A DNA stretch of 64,000 nt from Corynebacterium occultum (GCF_009734425.1 NZ_CP046455.1:1798001-1862000); one strand, 5' to 3'. Numbered from the stretch's first letter, positions 18,885-28,289 are shown. Notes: a model not told the origin generated them from the sequence alone. A program made the numbers and translations.

Positions 18885-19571
18885 ATGAACGACTTCTGGG
18901 CCGATCTGGGGCCGTCCCTGTGGCCGGCGTTCTGGATCACCATTAAGCTGACCGTGCTCTCCGCCATTGGATCCATGATCCTGGGCACGATCCTCACCGC
19001 CATGAGAGTGGCCCCCGTCCGTATCCTGCGCGGCCTGGCCACCTTCTACATCAACACCGTCCGCAATACCCCCCTCACCCTGATCATCCTGTTCTGCTCC
19101 TTCGGCCTCTACCAGAACCTCGGTCTGACCCTGGCTGGCCGGGATTCCGGGACCTTCCTCAGCGACAACAACTTCCGCCTCGCGGTCCTGGGTTTCATTC
19201 TCTACACCTCGGCCTTCGTCGCGGAATCCCTACGCTCCGGCATCAACACAGTCCACTTCGGGCAGGCCGAGGCAGCACGTTCCATCGGGCTGGAATTTCC
19301 CCAGATTTTCGGCAACATCATCTTCCCCCAGGCATTGCGTGCCGCTATCGTGCCACTGGGCAACACCCTGATCGCGTTGACCAAGAACACCACCATCGCC
19401 TCGGTGATCGGAGTCGCCGAAGCTTCGCTGCTGATGAAGGAAACCGTGGAGAACCACGCCAACATGCTCTTCATCATCTTCGGTATCTTCGCGATCGGAT
19501 TCATGATCCTCACCCTGCCGATGGGTCTGACCCTGGACCGACTCTCCACGAGACTGGCGGTGAGGAAATAA
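18885..19571 (+). CDS. gluC: Glutamate ABC transporter, permease
   Basis: Membrane subunit of the glutamate importer. The 228-residue protein has about five hydrophobic helices and the EAA loop that contacts GluA ([20 protein letters not shown]). It belongs to the His/Glu/Gln/Arg polar amino-acid permease family. AAGGAGGAGG lies upstream of the ATG at 18885. Its stop codon overlaps the gluD start by one base (TAATG), so the two permeases are translationally coupled and probably made in equal amounts. Confidence 0.94.
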   Translation: MNDFWADLGPSLWPAFWITIKLTVLSAIGSMILGTILTAMRVAPVRILRGLATFYINTVRNTPLTLIILFCSFGLYQNLGLTLAGRDSGTFLSDNNFRLAVLGFILYTSAFVAESLRSGINTVHFGQAEAARSIGLEFPQIFGNIIFPQALRAAIVPLGNTLIALTKNTTIASVIGVAEASLLMKETVENHANMLFIIFGIFAIGFMILTLPMGLTLDRLSTRLAVRK

Positions 19572-20512
19572 TGAGTGAGGTACGCGCCACCGTCCTCTAT
19601 GACGCCCCCGGGCCGAAAGGAAGACGCAACAACCGCATCTACACGGCGATCACCCTGCTGGTGGCCCTAGCCATCATCGCCTGGGTGCTCTACACCCTCG
19701 CAGGTAATGGCCAGCTGACCGCCGCGAAGTGGTCCCCCTTCCTCAACAGCCAGACCTGGGAGACCTATCTCCTTCCCGGCCTGTGGGGCACCCTGAAATC
19801 TGCTTTCGTCTCGATCATCCTCGCCCTGGTGATGGGAGTTCTGCTGGGACTGGGACGACTCTCCCAGGCTGCCTGGCTGCGCTGGATCTGCGGTGCGATC
19901 GTCGAATTCTTCCGCGCCATCCCGGTGCTGCTGCTGATGATCTTCGCCTACCAGCTCTTCGCGATCTACAGCATCCTGCCTCCCCGTCAGCTCGCCTTCG
20001 GCGCGGTAGTCTTCGGCCTGACCATGTACAACGGATCCGTGATCGCCGAGATCCTGCGCTCCGGTATCCGCAGCCTGCCCAAAGGACAGGTTGAGGCCTC
20101 CCAGGCGCTGGGGTTGTCACACCGGCAGACCCTGTGGTCGATTCAGCTGCCGCAGGCGGTGGCCGCCATGCTCCCGGCTCTGATCTCGCAGATGGTCATC
20201 GCGCTGAAGGACTCCGCCCTCGGTTACCAGATCGGTTATGTCGAGGTGGTCCGTTCCGGTATCCAGTCGGCTTCCTCGAACCAGAACTACCTGGCTGCTC
20301 TGGTCGTGGTGGCGATCATCATGATCCTGATCAACTACGCCCTGACCCTGGTAGCCGAGCGTGTCGAGCGTCAGCTGCGGGCTGGGCGGGCACGACGCAA
20401 TATCGTCGCCAAGGTGCCTGAGATGCCCGACCAGGGCCTGGACACCAAGGATAACGTCAACGTCGACTGGCATGCCCCGGGATACAAGGAGATCAAAAAC
20501 CCGTCGGAATAG
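19571..20512 (+). CDS. gluD: Glutamate ABC transporter, permease
   Basis: Second membrane subunit, partner of GluC. The 313-residue protein has a polar N-terminus, about five helices, the EAA loop ([20 protein letters not shown]) and a charged cytoplasmic C-terminal tail of about 50 residues. I recall C. glutamicum GluD as shorter, so the tail may be extended here. Translationally coupled to gluC (TAATG). A 22-bp perfect palindromic terminator follows at 20549-20594 and closes the operon. Confidence 0.94.
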   Translation: MSEVRATVLYDAPGPKGRRNNRIYTAITLLVALAIIAWVLYTLAGNGQLTAAKWSPFLNSQTWETYLLPGLWGTLKSAFVSIILALVMGVLLGLGRLSQAAWLRWICGAIVEFFRAIPVLLLMIFAYQLFAIYSILPPRQLAFGAVVFGLTMYNGSVIAEILRSGIRSLPKGQVEASQALGLSHRQTLWSIQLPQAVAAMLPALISQMVIALKDSALGYQIGYVEVVRSGIQSASSNQNYLAALVVVAIIMILINYALTLVAERVERQLRAGRARRNIVAKVPEMPDQGLDTKDNVNVDWHAPGYKEIKNPSE

Positions 20513-20548
20513 CAGTCTCCTCGGGCTTCGGTCTTTAGGTGAAGCAAA

Positions 20549-20594
20549 AAGAGCACCTCCCGGACAAGGGATCCCTTGTCCGGGAGGTGCTCTT
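20549..20594. terminator. 22-bp perfect hairpin between gluD and recX
   Basis: The arms 20549-20570 (starting AAGAGCACCTCCCGG) and 20573-20594 are fully complementary around a central AT. An A run precedes the left arm and TCTTCCT ends the right arm, so the element can act in both directions for convergent gluD and recX. Confidence 0.92.
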
Positions 20595-20709
20595 CCTACT
20601 GATGATCCCGGTGCCTTGGTTGAGAGAGGGGGGTGCGAGGCGGCCGGAAGGTCTGGTTCTTCCCCTTAACCAGACCCGTCCCACCGAGACCTGTCCAGCC
20701 GGAAGCCGC

Positions 20710-21339
20710 CTACTCCAACTCGCGGTGCCGTTCAGCCAGCACCTCACGCGAGATCTGCAGGGACATCGGCCCCGGAAAACCTCTTCTCGCGAGCACCCCG
20801 GCCACCCGGCGCAGCTGTTTGTCATGCTCGGAGCGGTCAGCGGGAATCTCCTTGATGGAGCGGGCCTTCTTCTCCGCCAACTGGCGGGCCATGGCCGCCT
20901 CATCCTCGGTGCCGATCTGCTCCAGAGCCCGGTCCCGGGCGTTCTGATCGATGCCCTTCTGGCTGAGTTCACGGTCCAGGGCCCGGATAGATTTACCGCG
21001 CCGTTGGTGACGCTGGCGGACCCATTCATTGGCGAAGTCCTGATCGTCGATCAGTTTTGCTTCCTGCAGATCATCGAGGACATCCTCGATGATGGCAGGC
21101 TCAAATTCTGCGTCGGTCAATCTTTCCTTCAGTTCCCGGCGGGAACGGGCACGGTGGTCAAGCAGTCCCAAGGCACGTTTCCGCACAGCTGCCTTAGCCT
21201 CCTCAGCCTGATGGTCGAAGAGTTTCGGCCCCTGCCCGGCCTCATAGGCCTCCAGTGCCCGGCGGAGCTTGGTCAGCTTCTCCGGGTCTACAGATCTGGC
21301 GTTGCGGCTGCTGTCAGCGGAATTAGCCTCGTACCCCAT
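20710..21339 (-). CDS. recX: Regulatory protein RecX
   Basis: Binds RecA filaments and limits their recombinase and coprotease activities. The 209-residue protein has the three-helix RecX repeats, recognisable by ALGLLDHRARSRRELKERL and AKLIDDQDFANEWVRQRHQRRGKS. It is longer than E. coli RecX because of a charged N-terminal extension of about 45 residues, normal in actinobacteria. It follows recA after 5 bases, so both are made from the same SOS-regulated transcript. Confidence 0.95.
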   Translation of the reverse strand: MGYEANSADSSRNARSVDPEKLTKLRRALEAYEAGQGPKLFDHQAEEAKAAVRKRALGLLDHRARSRRELKERLTDAEFEPAIIEDVLDDLQEAKLIDDQDFANEWVRQRHQRRGKSIRALDRELSQKGIDQNARDRALEQIGTEDEAAMARQLAEKKARSIKEIPADRSEHDKQLRRVAGVLARRGFPGPMSLQISREVLAERHRELE

Positions 21340-21344
21340 GACTG

Positions 21345-22496
21345 TTATTCATTTCCGGCGGCGGTCTCCGGCTCCGCCGCTACCCCGACCTCGTCATCAT
21401 CCTCGTCCTCGAAGTCGACATTGGGGACCATATCCACCGGATCATCGCTGAGTCCCTCCTCGAGGGCCGCCTCAGGACCGACCCCGAGCTTGGACATGAT
21501 CTTCTTCTCGATCTCATCAGCCAGGTCCTGGTTCTCCTTGAGGTAGAGACGGACCTTCTCCTTGCCCTGGCCGAGCTGGTCACCGTCGTAGGTGAACCAG
21601 GAACCGGACTTCTTGATGATGCCGTTTTCCACCCCCATGTCGATGATTGAGGACTCGCGGGAGATTCCCTCGCCGTACATGATGTCAAACTCGGCAATCT
21701 TGAAGGGCGGGGAAACCTTATTCTTGACCACCTTCAGGCGGGTTCGGTTACCGATGGCATCCTGCCCATCCTTGAGGGTCTGGATACGGCGGATATCGCA
21801 ACGTATTGAGGCATAGAACTTCAGTGCCTTACCGCCGGTGGTGGTTTCCGGGGAGCCGAACATCACGCCGATCTTCTCACGCAGCTGGTTAATGAAGATC
21901 GCGGTGGTACCTGAGTTGTGGAGGGCGCCGGTCATTTTGCGCAGTGCCTGGCTCATGAGGCGGGCCTGAAGGCCGACGTGGCTATCACCCATCTCGCCGT
22001 CGATCTCAGCCCTGGGGGTCAGGGCCGCCACCGAGTCAATGACGATGATGTCGATGGCTCCGGAGCGCACCAGCATATCGGCGATCTCCAGGGCCTGCTC
22101 ACCATTGTCCGGCTGGGAGACCAGAAGGGCATCGGTGTCCACGCCGAGCTTGCCGGCATAATCCGGATCCAGGGCGTGCTCGGCGTCAATGAAGGCGGCG
22201 ATGCCGCCAGCACGCTGGGCTTCTGCGATGGCGTGCAGGGCAACGGTGGTCTTACCGGAGGATTCCGGCCCGTAGATCTCCACGACACGGCCACGGGGAA
22301 AACCACCGATGCCGAGGGCGACATTGATGGCGGCGTTGCCGGAGGGGATGACGCTGATCGGCGGACGGTTCTCATCACCCAGGCGCATCACCGCTCCCTT
22401 GCCAAAATCCTTCTCGATCAGGGCAAGCGCGGAGTCGAGCGCCTTCTGACGGTCCTCTTTGTTGGAGGCTGTCGCTGCCTTCTTCTTCGGGGCCAT
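21345..22496 (-). CDS. recA: Recombinase A
   Basis: Catalyses DNA strand exchange and triggers LexA self-cleavage in the SOS response. The 383-residue protein has Walker A GPESSGKT (76-83), [27 protein letters not shown] (Walker B and L1), the L2 loop [20 protein letters not shown], and an acidic C-terminal tail ending in a run of Asp/Glu ([12 protein letters not shown]). No intein is present. Start ATG 22496 has AAGGAA upstream. Operon with recX; a LexA-like box lies at 22735-22750. Confidence 0.98.
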   Translation of the reverse strand: MAPKKKAATASNKEDRQKALDSALALIEKDFGKGAVMRLGDENRPPISVIPSGNAAINVALGIGGFPRGRVVEIYGPESSGKTTVALHAIAEAQRAGGIAAFIDAEHALDPDYAGKLGVDTDALLVSQPDNGEQALEIADMLVRSGAIDIIVIDSVAALTPRAEIDGEMGDSHVGLQARLMSQALRKMTGALHNSGTTAIFINQLREKIGVMFGSPETTTGGKALKFYASIRCDIRRIQTLKDGQDAIGNRTRLKVVKNKVSPPFKIAEFDIMYGEGISRESSIIDMGVENGIIKKSGSWFTYDGDQLGQGKEKVRLYLKENQDLADEIEKKIMSKLGVGPEAALEEGLSDDPVDMVPNVDFEDEDDDEVGVAAEPETAAGNE

Positions 22497-22734
22497 GTTT
22501 TCTTCCTTAACTCTCGGTGTAGCTGGGTGCTGCCGGATCCGTCGGGAGGTGTCTTCGGGTTATCCGATGAGGAACCTCACCGCTGGCGGGAGCGTTAATC
22601 ATTGTTTTATGGAGCTGTGTACTGGAATGCGCCAACGTTTCATTAGACCCGAATGCATTCGATTCGGCTCCCTCACCCTTGGCTTCATATCTGTGCACGG
22701 TACCGGCACCCCGGTTCTTCGAGTTCGAACTTAC

Positions 22735-22750
22735 ACGCACAACTGTTCGA
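22735..22750 (-). promoter_or_regulatory. LexA (SOS) box upstream of recA
   Basis: ACGCACAACTGTTCGA matches the corynebacterial SOS box TCGAAMANNTGTTCGA at 12 of 14 fixed positions, as I recall that consensus. It lies about 240 bases upstream of the recA start, in the 22497-22829 gap, which otherwise holds no credible gene; recA would then have a long leader. A separate GTTCGAAC palindrome half lies just before it. Confidence 0.6.
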
Positions 22751-22829
22751 AAGCAACGTCTGTGAAACCACTTTCCAGAGCTTCACCACAGACCTATCAA
22801 GGCCTCAGCAAAAATCGCATTACCGCACC

Positions 22830-23036
22830 TCAATCATCCCTTCCCAGGCGTCGCCCCTCCGGGACATCAAAGTCATCACAGAGACCACGCCAGATGTGCC
22901 GGGGATCCACCCCGCCCTCCAGCAGATTGCCGGCAGTGTCCCCCAGCCTCTCCAGGACATGGGAGTCGAGGATCCAGCCTCCTTTCGCATCGCCGAATTC
23001 ATCGCGGACCAACTGATGGAACTCCGTCAAACGCAT
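22830..23036 (-). CDS. DUF3046 family protein
   Basis: Small actinobacterial protein of 68 residues with no known function. The start MRLTEFHQLVRDEFG, with DSHVLERLGDTAGNLLEGGVDPRHIWRGLCDDFDVP after it, is typical of DUF3046, which is usually found next to recA, as here. The ATG at 23036 is chosen for this family N-terminus; the frame is open for 36 more codons upstream but these are Arg/Gly-rich and non-conserved. The gene lies 333 bases upstream of recA on the same strand and is divergent from bioY. Confidence 0.85.
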   Translation of the reverse strand: MRLTEFHQLVRDEFGDAKGGWILDSHVLERLGDTAGNLLEGGVDPRHIWRGLCDDFDVPEGRRLGRDD

Positions 23037-23176
23037 GCCCCGCATCCTACCGAGAGCACACCCCGGAACCGAGAGTGGATCCCCGTCGACCGGACCAGAA
23101 TCTCTCGAACGTCGGCCTGGGAGACCGCCGTGAACCCACCCCAAAATTTAGCCCCGCCACCCCGGATGGCAAGCAC

Positions 23177-23231
23177 TTAAACAGTGTTCAAAGTAGCCGT
23201 TTGAATGGTTGAACACCGTTCAAGGTAGGAT
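23177..23231 (+). promoter_or_regulatory. bioY promoter with two BioQ-like operators
   Basis: TTGAACACCGTTCAA (23209-23223) is a perfect inverted repeat of six bases around a 3-base centre, and TTAAACAGTGTTCAA (23177-23191) is a near copy. Both resemble the TGAAC-N3-GTTAC site of the C. glutamicum biotin regulator BioQ. A -10 element TAGGAT (23226-23231) touches the second operator and lies 8 bases before the bioY ATG, suggesting a leaderless mRNA repressed when biotin is plentiful. Confidence 0.7.
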
Positions 23232-23239
23232 ATTTTCCC

Positions 23240-23884
23240 ATGAATAACAAACGACCCTCACTGGCCCAGGATCTGGCCTATATCGCCGTCTTCGCGGCAT
23301 TGATCATCGTGCTCGCCTTCGTCTCCATCCCGATCGGTACCGCCGGTGTCCCCATCGTGCTGCAGAACGCCGCAGTCGTCCTGGCCGGTCTGGTGCTCGG
23401 TGGTCGGCGTGGTGGCCTGGCCGCCACCCTGTTCGTCGGTCTCGGACTGATCGGCCTGCCGGTCCTTGCCGGCGGCCGCACCACCCTGGCAGCCCTGGCC
23501 GGACCGACCGTGGGGTACATCCTCGGCTACATCGTGTCCGCCACCGTGGCCGGCCTGATCGCCTACCGCGCCCCGCGGAAGAACCGCATCGGCCAGGTGG
23601 CGGTATTCACCCTCGCTGCCGTGATGGGTCTTCTGCTGCAGTACCTCTGCGGTGCGCTGGGGCTGGTCTTCCGCGCCGACCTCTCGATCGCCGAGGCCAG
23701 CCTGGCCCAGTTACCCTTCATCATTCCTGATCTGGCGAAATTTGCGCTGATGGTAGCCATTGCGGTGGGTGTCCACTCCGCCTTCCCGGATCTGCTCCGT
23801 CGCCGCTCCCCCAGGACAAGTTCGCAGGATGAGGTTCGACGCGGTGTTACAGGTGCCGAGCCCTCCGGAGTTCAGGCACACTGA
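23240..23884 (+). CDS. bioY: Biotin transporter substrate-binding (S) component
   Basis: Membrane S component that binds biotin for the ECF-type importer BioYMN. The 214-residue protein has about six hydrophobic helices with the BioY signature region (TAGVPIVLQNAAVVLAGLVL, GRTTLAALAGPTVGYILGY). The C-terminal 25 residues are hydrophilic and variable. It heads the bioY-bioM-bioN operon, 4 bases before bioM. Corynebacteria usually cannot make biotin fully, so uptake matters. No Shine-Dalgarno is visible, consistent with leaderless translation. Confidence 0.95.
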   Translation: MNNKRPSLAQDLAYIAVFAALIIVLAFVSIPIGTAGVPIVLQNAAVVLAGLVLGGRRGGLAATLFVGLGLIGLPVLAGGRTTLAALAGPTVGYILGYIVSATVAGLIAYRAPRKNRIGQVAVFTLAAVMGLLLQYLCGALGLVFRADLSIAEASLAQLPFIIPDLAKFALMVAIAVGVHSAFPDLLRRRSPRTSSQDEVRRGVTGAEPSGVQAH

Positions 23885-23888
23885 TCTG

Positions 23889-24581
23889 ATGCCCGATATT
23901 ATCTTCGAGGATGTGCACGTCTCCTATGACGAGGTGCCGGTCCTCAGCGGAATCAATCTCCGACTCAGCGAGCACCGGATCGGGATCATCGGCGCCAACG
24001 GAGGAGGCAAGTCCACCCTGGCACGACTGATCAACGGGCTCGGCGAGCCCACCCAGGGGCGGGTGCTCGTTGACGGTCTCAACGTTGCCGACCATGGCCG
24101 CACAGTCCGCCGCCGGGTGGGTTTCGTATTCTCCGACGCGGAGAACCAGATCATCATGCCACGCGTCCGAGATGACATCGATTTCTCACTACGACAACTC
24201 AAACTCCCCCGTGCCGAGCGTCGACAGCGGGTAGATGAGATGTTGGAACGCTTCGAATTGGCTGGCCATGCCGAGCACTCCCCCCACCTGCTCTCCGGTG
24301 GTCAGAAGCAGTTGCTCGCCCTGGCTGCCGTGCTGGTACTGCAGCCGGAGGTGATCGTCGCTGATGAGCCGACCACCCTGCTAGACCTGCGTAACCGGCA
24401 GCGGATCCGCCGGGAGTTCGATGCCTTGGAACAGCAGCTGATTGTGGTCACCCATGACCTGAATTTCCTGAGCGGCTTTGAAAGGGTGCTCTGCATCGAT
24501 GAGCATCAGATCGTGGCGGATGGTCCCCCCACGGAGGTCATCGACCATTATCTCGGACTGATGGAGGCACGGCCGCTGTGA
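23889..24581 (+). CDS. bioM: Biotin ECF transporter, ATPase
   Basis: Energises biotin uptake with BioN and BioY. The 230-residue protein has Walker A GANGGGKST, a CbiO-like signature LLSGGQKQLLALA, Walker B VIVADEPTTLLD and the switch His in VVTHDLNF. The ATG at 23889 gives the family N-terminus MPDIIFEDVHVSY; the frame extends upstream inside bioY but only as overlap. Its stop overlaps the bioN start by 4 bases (GTGA), so translation is coupled. Confidence 0.95.
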   Translation: MPDIIFEDVHVSYDEVPVLSGINLRLSEHRIGIIGANGGGKSTLARLINGLGEPTQGRVLVDGLNVADHGRTVRRRVGFVFSDAENQIIMPRVRDDIDFSLRQLKLPRAERRQRVDEMLERFELAGHAEHSPHLLSGGQKQLLALAAVLVLQPEVIVADEPTTLLDLRNRQRIRREFDALEQQLIVVTHDLNFLSGFERVLCIDEHQIVADGPPTEVIDHYLGLMEARPL

Positions 24582-25189
24582 ATACGCTTCCCCTGGGTTT
24601 CTATGTCCCCGGCAACAGTCTGATCCACCGCACCCCGCCGACTTGGAAATTCGCGGTTCTGATTCTCTACATCCTCGGCACTGCGATCTTCATCAAGACC
24701 CCACTGGTGGCCGTACTTGTCCTGCTGTTCCCCGTGGCTGGTTATCTGATCGCCCGAATTCCGCTGGGGGTGGCCATCAGCCAGCTCTGGCCACCGCTAC
24801 CGATCCTGGCGGTTCTGGGCCTGTTCCAGTGGTGGCAGCGGGGTGCGGAAACCGCCCTGAGCATGGTGCTGGTCATTTTTGCCGCGATCATGGCTGCCAC
24901 GCTGCTCACCTTGACCACCACCATTCCGGCGATCATGGACGCCATCGATAAGCTGCTGGCCCCATTGGCGCGCTTCGGGATTCCGGTGGAATCCATCAGT
25001 CTGGCCATCTCCCTGACAATCCGACTGATCCCGCTGCAGCTGGCGACCGTCCAGGAGGTGCTCAACGCCCGCAAGGCCCGGGGTGCGTCTTTCTCCATCC
25101 GTGCCTTCGGCACCCCCGTCCTGATCCGCAGCATGCGGCGCGCCCAAGGCATCGGCGAAGCCCTCCAGGCCCGCGGCGTCGGAGATTAG
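24578..25189 (+). CDS. bioN: Biotin ECF transporter, transmembrane (T) component
   Basis: Membrane T component that couples BioM ATP hydrolysis to BioY. The 203-residue protein (GTG start overlapping bioM) has about five helices and the two Ala-Arg coupling motifs typical of ECF T components: NARKARGASFSIRAFG and RRAQGIGEALQARGVGD. It is last in the operon. The region after its stop, to 25369, holds only a short GC-rich hairpin (arms 25281-25287 and 25299-25305). Confidence 0.94.
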   Translation: MNTLPLGFYVPGNSLIHRTPPTWKFAVLILYILGTAIFIKTPLVAVLVLLFPVAGYLIARIPLGVAISQLWPPLPILAVLGLFQWWQRGAETALSMVLVIFAAIMAATLLTLTTTIPAIMDAIDKLLAPLARFGIPVESISLAISLTIRLIPLQLATVQEVLNARKARGASFSIRAFGTPVLIRSMRRAQGIGEALQARGVGD

Positions 25190-25369
25190 CTGACACCTTT
25201 TATCGGGCTCCCCAGCCACACCGCCCGCGGGTTTAGTTTTCAGAAGTCCTCTGGGACTGCGGATGCTGCCTCGGACCACTCACACTCAGAAGGAGGGTGA
25301 GTGTGCGGGCCCGCCATCAGCGCCGCCCTGAGAGGGTATTCTCCTCGCCCCGAGTACCCAGGACAGTTC

Positions 25370-25579
25370 CTAATCATCGGGCTGGTTCTTGACGGTGATC
25401 GCATAGCCGGTAAGACACACTATCCCCATCAGTGAGACCACGACTGCCATGATGGTGGCTTCACGACTCAACAGGCCCCAACCCAGACAGGCGACCAGGA
25501 AACCAGCTACGGAGAACGCTAACGCAGAGTAGGCAAACCCGTATTGCCTTGCTGTGTGGAGCTGTGCCCCCATCCGCAT
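25370..25579 (-). CDS. Small hypothetical membrane protein
   Basis: Unknown function. A 69-residue product starting MRMGAQLHTARQYGFAYSAL has two hydrophobic segments (FAYSALAFSVAGFLVACLGW and TIMAVVVSLMGIVCLTGYAI) joined by a short polar loop, which would form a membrane hairpin. The frame is open up to 25690, but that part lies over the pspA terminator, so an internal start (25579 or 25594) is preferred. Neither has a strong Shine-Dalgarno. It lies downstream of pspA on the same strand, so a loose link with envelope stress is possible but unproven. Confidence 0.5.
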   Translation of the reverse strand: MRMGAQLHTARQYGFAYSALAFSVAGFLVACLGWGLLSREATIMAVVVSLMGIVCLTGYAITVKNQPDD

Positions 25580-25642
25580 GGTCCGACATAACATCTGCAC
25601 CGCCAGGGGGCCTTTGAAACTGACAACGAGGGGGCCTGCAGC

Positions 25643-25707
25643 ATGAAAAGACCCGGTTTCGGCTGGGGGATGAATTCTCATCTCCCCCACTGAAACCGGG
25701 TCTTCTA
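25643..25707. terminator. Two-tier hairpin downstream of pspA
   Basis: Outer arms GAAGACCCGGTTTC and GAAACCGGGTCTTTTC flank an inner stem TGGGGGATGA/TCATCTCCCCC. Read on the minus strand, the hairpin follows the pspA stop codon and ends with TTTTC, as expected of an intrinsic terminator. Confidence 0.85.
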
Positions 25708-25726
25708 CCGCTGAGACTGGCGGAAG

Positions 25727-26563
25727 CTACTGCTCGCCGCGCAGTTCACGCATCCGCTGAGCGACCGCATCAGTGTCCACATTGGAGGACCCTGCAGTGC
25801 CCGACTCAATGGAACCCTGCGGCTTGGAGCTGATCTGGTTGTCACCGGACATCTCTGCACGGATCTGCTCCAGACGGGAGTGACCTGCCATCTGAACACC
25901 GGCCTGCTGCACCTCAGCCATACGACCCTCAACAGAGTTCTCGGCGAGTTCAGCCTGGCCCAGGGCGTTGGCATAACGACGCTCAATCTTTTCACGCACC
26001 TGATCCAGGTTCGGGGAGTTGCTCGAACCTGAAATGGAGTTCATAGACTGCAGGGACTCAGAAACCTTCTCCTGCATTTTGGCCTGCTCCAGCTGACTGA
26101 GCAGCTTGGTACGCTCCGCGACCTTCTGCTGCAACGCCATGGAGTTACGCTCTACCGCCTGCTTGGCCTGGTCAGCCTGCTGCAGAGCCTGATCATGGAG
26201 CTGCTTGGTGTCCTCGACGGACTGCTCTGCGGTGACCAGCTGAGCAGCGAAGGCCTCAGCAGCGTTCTCATACTCCATGGCCTTCTTCTCGTCACCCTCG
26301 GCGCGTGCCTTATCGGCCAGCTGCAGAGCCTGACGGGTGTTTGCCTGGAGCTTCTCGATCTCCCCGAGACGACGGTTGAGCTGCATTTCAAGCTGACGCT
26401 GGTTACCGATCACGGCGGCCGCCTGCTGGGACAGCTCCTGGTGCTGGCGCTGGGCATCCTCAATCGCCTGCTGGATCTGCACCTTCGGGTCGGCGTTCTC
26501 CTCGATCTTCGAGTCAAACAGGGCCATAAGGTACTTCCATGCCTTGACAAAGGGATTCGCCAT
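25727..26563 (-). CDS. pspA: Phage shock protein A (PspA/IM30 family)
   Basis: Peripheral membrane protein that oligomerises on damaged cytoplasmic membranes and maintains their integrity. The 278-residue protein starts with the amphipathic helix [21 protein letters not shown] and continues as a long coiled coil rich in Gln, Glu, Ala and Lys to about residue 190. A low-complexity Ser/Asn linker and a short C-terminal helix ([16 protein letters not shown]) follow. It lies downstream of clgR, as in mycobacteria, where ClgR activates pspA on envelope stress. The 139-base spacer to clgR holds a hairpin, CCCCGC/GCGGGG, that could reduce read-through. Confidence 0.94.
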   Translation of the reverse strand: MANPFVKAWKYLMALFDSKIEENADPKVQIQQAIEDAQRQHQELSQQAAAVIGNQRQLEMQLNRRLGEIEKLQANTRQALQLADKARAEGDEKKAMEYENAAEAFAAQLVTAEQSVEDTKQLHDQALQQADQAKQAVERNSMALQQKVAERTKLLSQLEQAKMQEKVSESLQSMNSISGSSNSPNLDQVREKIERRYANALGQAELAENSVEGRMAEVQQAGVQMAGHSRLEQIRAEMSGDNQISSKPQGSIESGTAGSSNVDTDAVAQRMRELRGEQ

Positions 26564-26702
26564 GTGTCGGGCCTCCTAGGAATTAGTGAACTAGTAGTGG
26601 TCAGCTCCATGCACTGCAGGACAGCTCAGGGGCGAGTTGATGATCGTCACCATGGTAGCGGAAATATCCCCGCTACGCGGGGCTTCTCCCCCCTTGGGGA
26701 AG

Positions 26703-27035
26703 TCACCTCACAGATGGTGACGGGGTGGTCATTTCCTCCACCACCGACTGCAGCGCCATGGAGCCGGCGGCCTCGATGAGAACCTCAGCCACCGATGCGG
26801 AGAGAGCATGACACACCGATGCGAGCAGCTCGGAGGAAACCTCCTTGCGGCCGCGTTCAAGTTCTGAGAGGTAACCCGGGGAGACCCGGGCAGACTCAGC
26901 GAGTTCTCGCAGGGTGATCCCCTGCTCGGTCCGGTAGGATCTGAGCGCTTCGCCGAGTGCTTCACGCAGCAGCGGTTGCGGTCGGCGAGAGGTAGTCACC
27001 ACCGGCTGGTCAAGAAGTGCGGTATTAGTAGCCAT
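26703..27035 (-). CDS. clgR: Transcriptional regulator ClgR (XRE family)
   Basis: Activator of Clp protease genes and envelope-stress genes in actinobacteria. The 110-residue protein has an XRE helix-turn-helix ([40 protein letters not shown], about 25-65) followed by a C-terminal helical part. ATG 27035 is chosen; a TTG at 27047 would overlap the cinA stop codon by 3 bases but sits only 3 bases from the purine-rich GGAAAGG. It lies immediately downstream of cinA, in the order pgsA-cinA-clgR-pspA. In C. glutamicum ClgR is itself degraded by Clp, from memory. Confidence 0.92.
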   Translation of the reverse strand: MATNTALLDQPVVTTSRRPQPLLREALGEALRSYRTEQGITLRELAESARVSPGYLSELERGRKEVSSELLASVCHALSASVAEVLIEAAGSMALQSVVEEMTTPSPSVR

Positions 27036-27043
27036 CACTTTAA

Positions 27044-27598
27044 TCAACGACCTTTCCCTGCTTTTTGTTCCAGAAGGATTCCAAGAACTTTCTGCAGTGC
27101 ATATTCCACGCTACGCGTTCTGATCTCCGCGCGGTCACCATTGAGGACGCGGATCGGTTGAGAATCCACAGCACCCGGAACCAGATGGGTCTGCCCTTCA
27201 GGCATGATCCGATGACTGTGCAACAGCCCCTCCGGCCCCGCGATCCCCAGAAAAACCTCTCCCACGGGATGTCCATTCTGTGGGTCAGGTCCAGCCACCC
27301 CCGTCAAGGAGAAAGCCCAATCCGCCCCACAAACCTTTCGGGCACCAGCCGCCATCTGTTCCGCCGTCTCGGCCGCCACCGGGCCAACCTTCCGGAGCAC
27401 CTCGGGATCCACCCCGGCGAGGGTGGCCTTCAAATCGGTGGCATAGGTGACCAGACCACCCCGGAAAACCGCGGAGGCACCCGGAACTGAGGTTATGGCG
27501 GCGGCAGCCAACCCGGAACTCAGAGACTCACAGCAGGCCAGGGTCTGCCCCGCTGCCTTCAGTTCCCGGATCAGTTCAGTTACGGTCGCTGTCGTCAT
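27044..27598 (-). CDS. cinA: CinA C-terminal domain protein (NMN amidohydrolase, PncC type)
   Basis: Stand-alone CinA C-terminal domain, 184 residues, probably a nicotinamide-nucleotide amidase of pyridine nucleotide salvage. It has the family motifs [22 protein letters not shown] and [24 protein letters not shown]. The N-terminal CinA domain is absent, as in most actinobacteria. It overlaps the 3' end of pgsA by 23 bases and directly precedes clgR, so the genes are co-transcribed. The old name 'competence-damage inducible' should not be read as evidence of competence. Confidence 0.9.
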   Translation of the reverse strand: MTTATVTELIRELKAAGQTLACCESLSSGLAAAAITSVPGASAVFRGGLVTYATDLKATLAGVDPEVLRKVGPVAAETAEQMAAGARKVCGADWAFSLTGVAGPDPQNGHPVGEVFLGIAGPEGLLHSHRIMPEGQTHLVPGAVDSQPIRVLNGDRAEIRTRSVEYALQKVLGILLEQKAGKGR

Positions 27599-28187
27599 CG
27601 GAAATCCGTCGGGAGTCGATCAGGTACTGGATGCCGGTGTAGACGGTGACCGCCACGGCAGCCAGCATCACGATCCAGGTCGGAAGGTTCATCCATTCCG
27701 GCAACGGGCAAAGGTAGAGGCCCACCGCCAGGGTCTGCAGCGCAGTCTTGAGCTTGCCCCCCTTGGAGGCCGGCACGACACGTCCGGCGCGGAGCTGGAA
27801 CATCCGCCACATGGTGATGCCAAACTCACGAATGACGATCACCACTGTCACCCACCAGGGCAAGACACCCGTGATGTTCAGGCAGACCAGTGCACTGGTC
27901 ATCAGGGCTTTATCAGCGATGGGATCAGCGATCTTGCCGAAATCAGTGACCAGGCCACGTGCCCGAGCGATATCACCATCAAGTTTATCGGTGATCATCA
28001 GAGCGACAAAGAGGGCGAATGCCCCCCACATCCAGGACAGATGCTGATCATCGGCCCGCAATACCAGCCAGACGAAAAGCGGGATCAAGATGATCCGCAG
28101 ACTCGTCAATACATTGGGCAGGTTGAAATTGGAGGGCTTGGCCGTCTGATCCCCTACCTGGCTTGCGTTCGAAGCTGCTGCATTCAC
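27576..28187 (-). CDS. pgsA: CDP-alcohol phosphatidyltransferase, PgsA type
   Basis: Membrane enzyme that likely makes phosphatidylglycerophosphate from CDP-diacylglycerol and glycerol-3-phosphate. The catalytic signature DG-x2-AR-x8-G-x3-D-x3-D is complete (in DKLDGDIARARGLVTDFGKI then ADPIADK). About five hydrophobic helices are present. GTG 28187 gives a 203-residue protein and is 8 bases from GGTAGGG; GTG 28193 is equally possible. The frame is open to 28643 but runs through yciI antisense and is not coding. First gene of the pgsA-cinA-clgR-pspA operon. Substrate specificity cannot be fixed from sequence. Confidence 0.88.
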   Translation of the reverse strand: MNAAASNASQVGDQTAKPSNFNLPNVLTSLRIILIPLFVWLVLRADDQHLSWMWGAFALFVALMITDKLDGDIARARGLVTDFGKIADPIADKALMTSALVCLNITGVLPWWVTVVIVIREFGITMWRMFQLRAGRVVPASKGGKLKTALQTLAVGLYLCPLPEWMNLPTWIVMLAAVAVTVYTGIQYLIDSRRISDDDSDRN

Positions 28188-28289
28188 AGCCACAACCCTA
28201 CCCGGTGGCCGGATTAGGCCCCTACTCCGCGCCGGGGGAAGCACCCCGCTCTGCGACGACGACACCCCGTCCTGACCTATGATATTCCC

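Noticed and set aside
22507-22740. 77-codon minus-strand frame in the recA leader
   Set aside because: No conserved feature and it overlaps the LexA-like box; more likely an untranslated leader.
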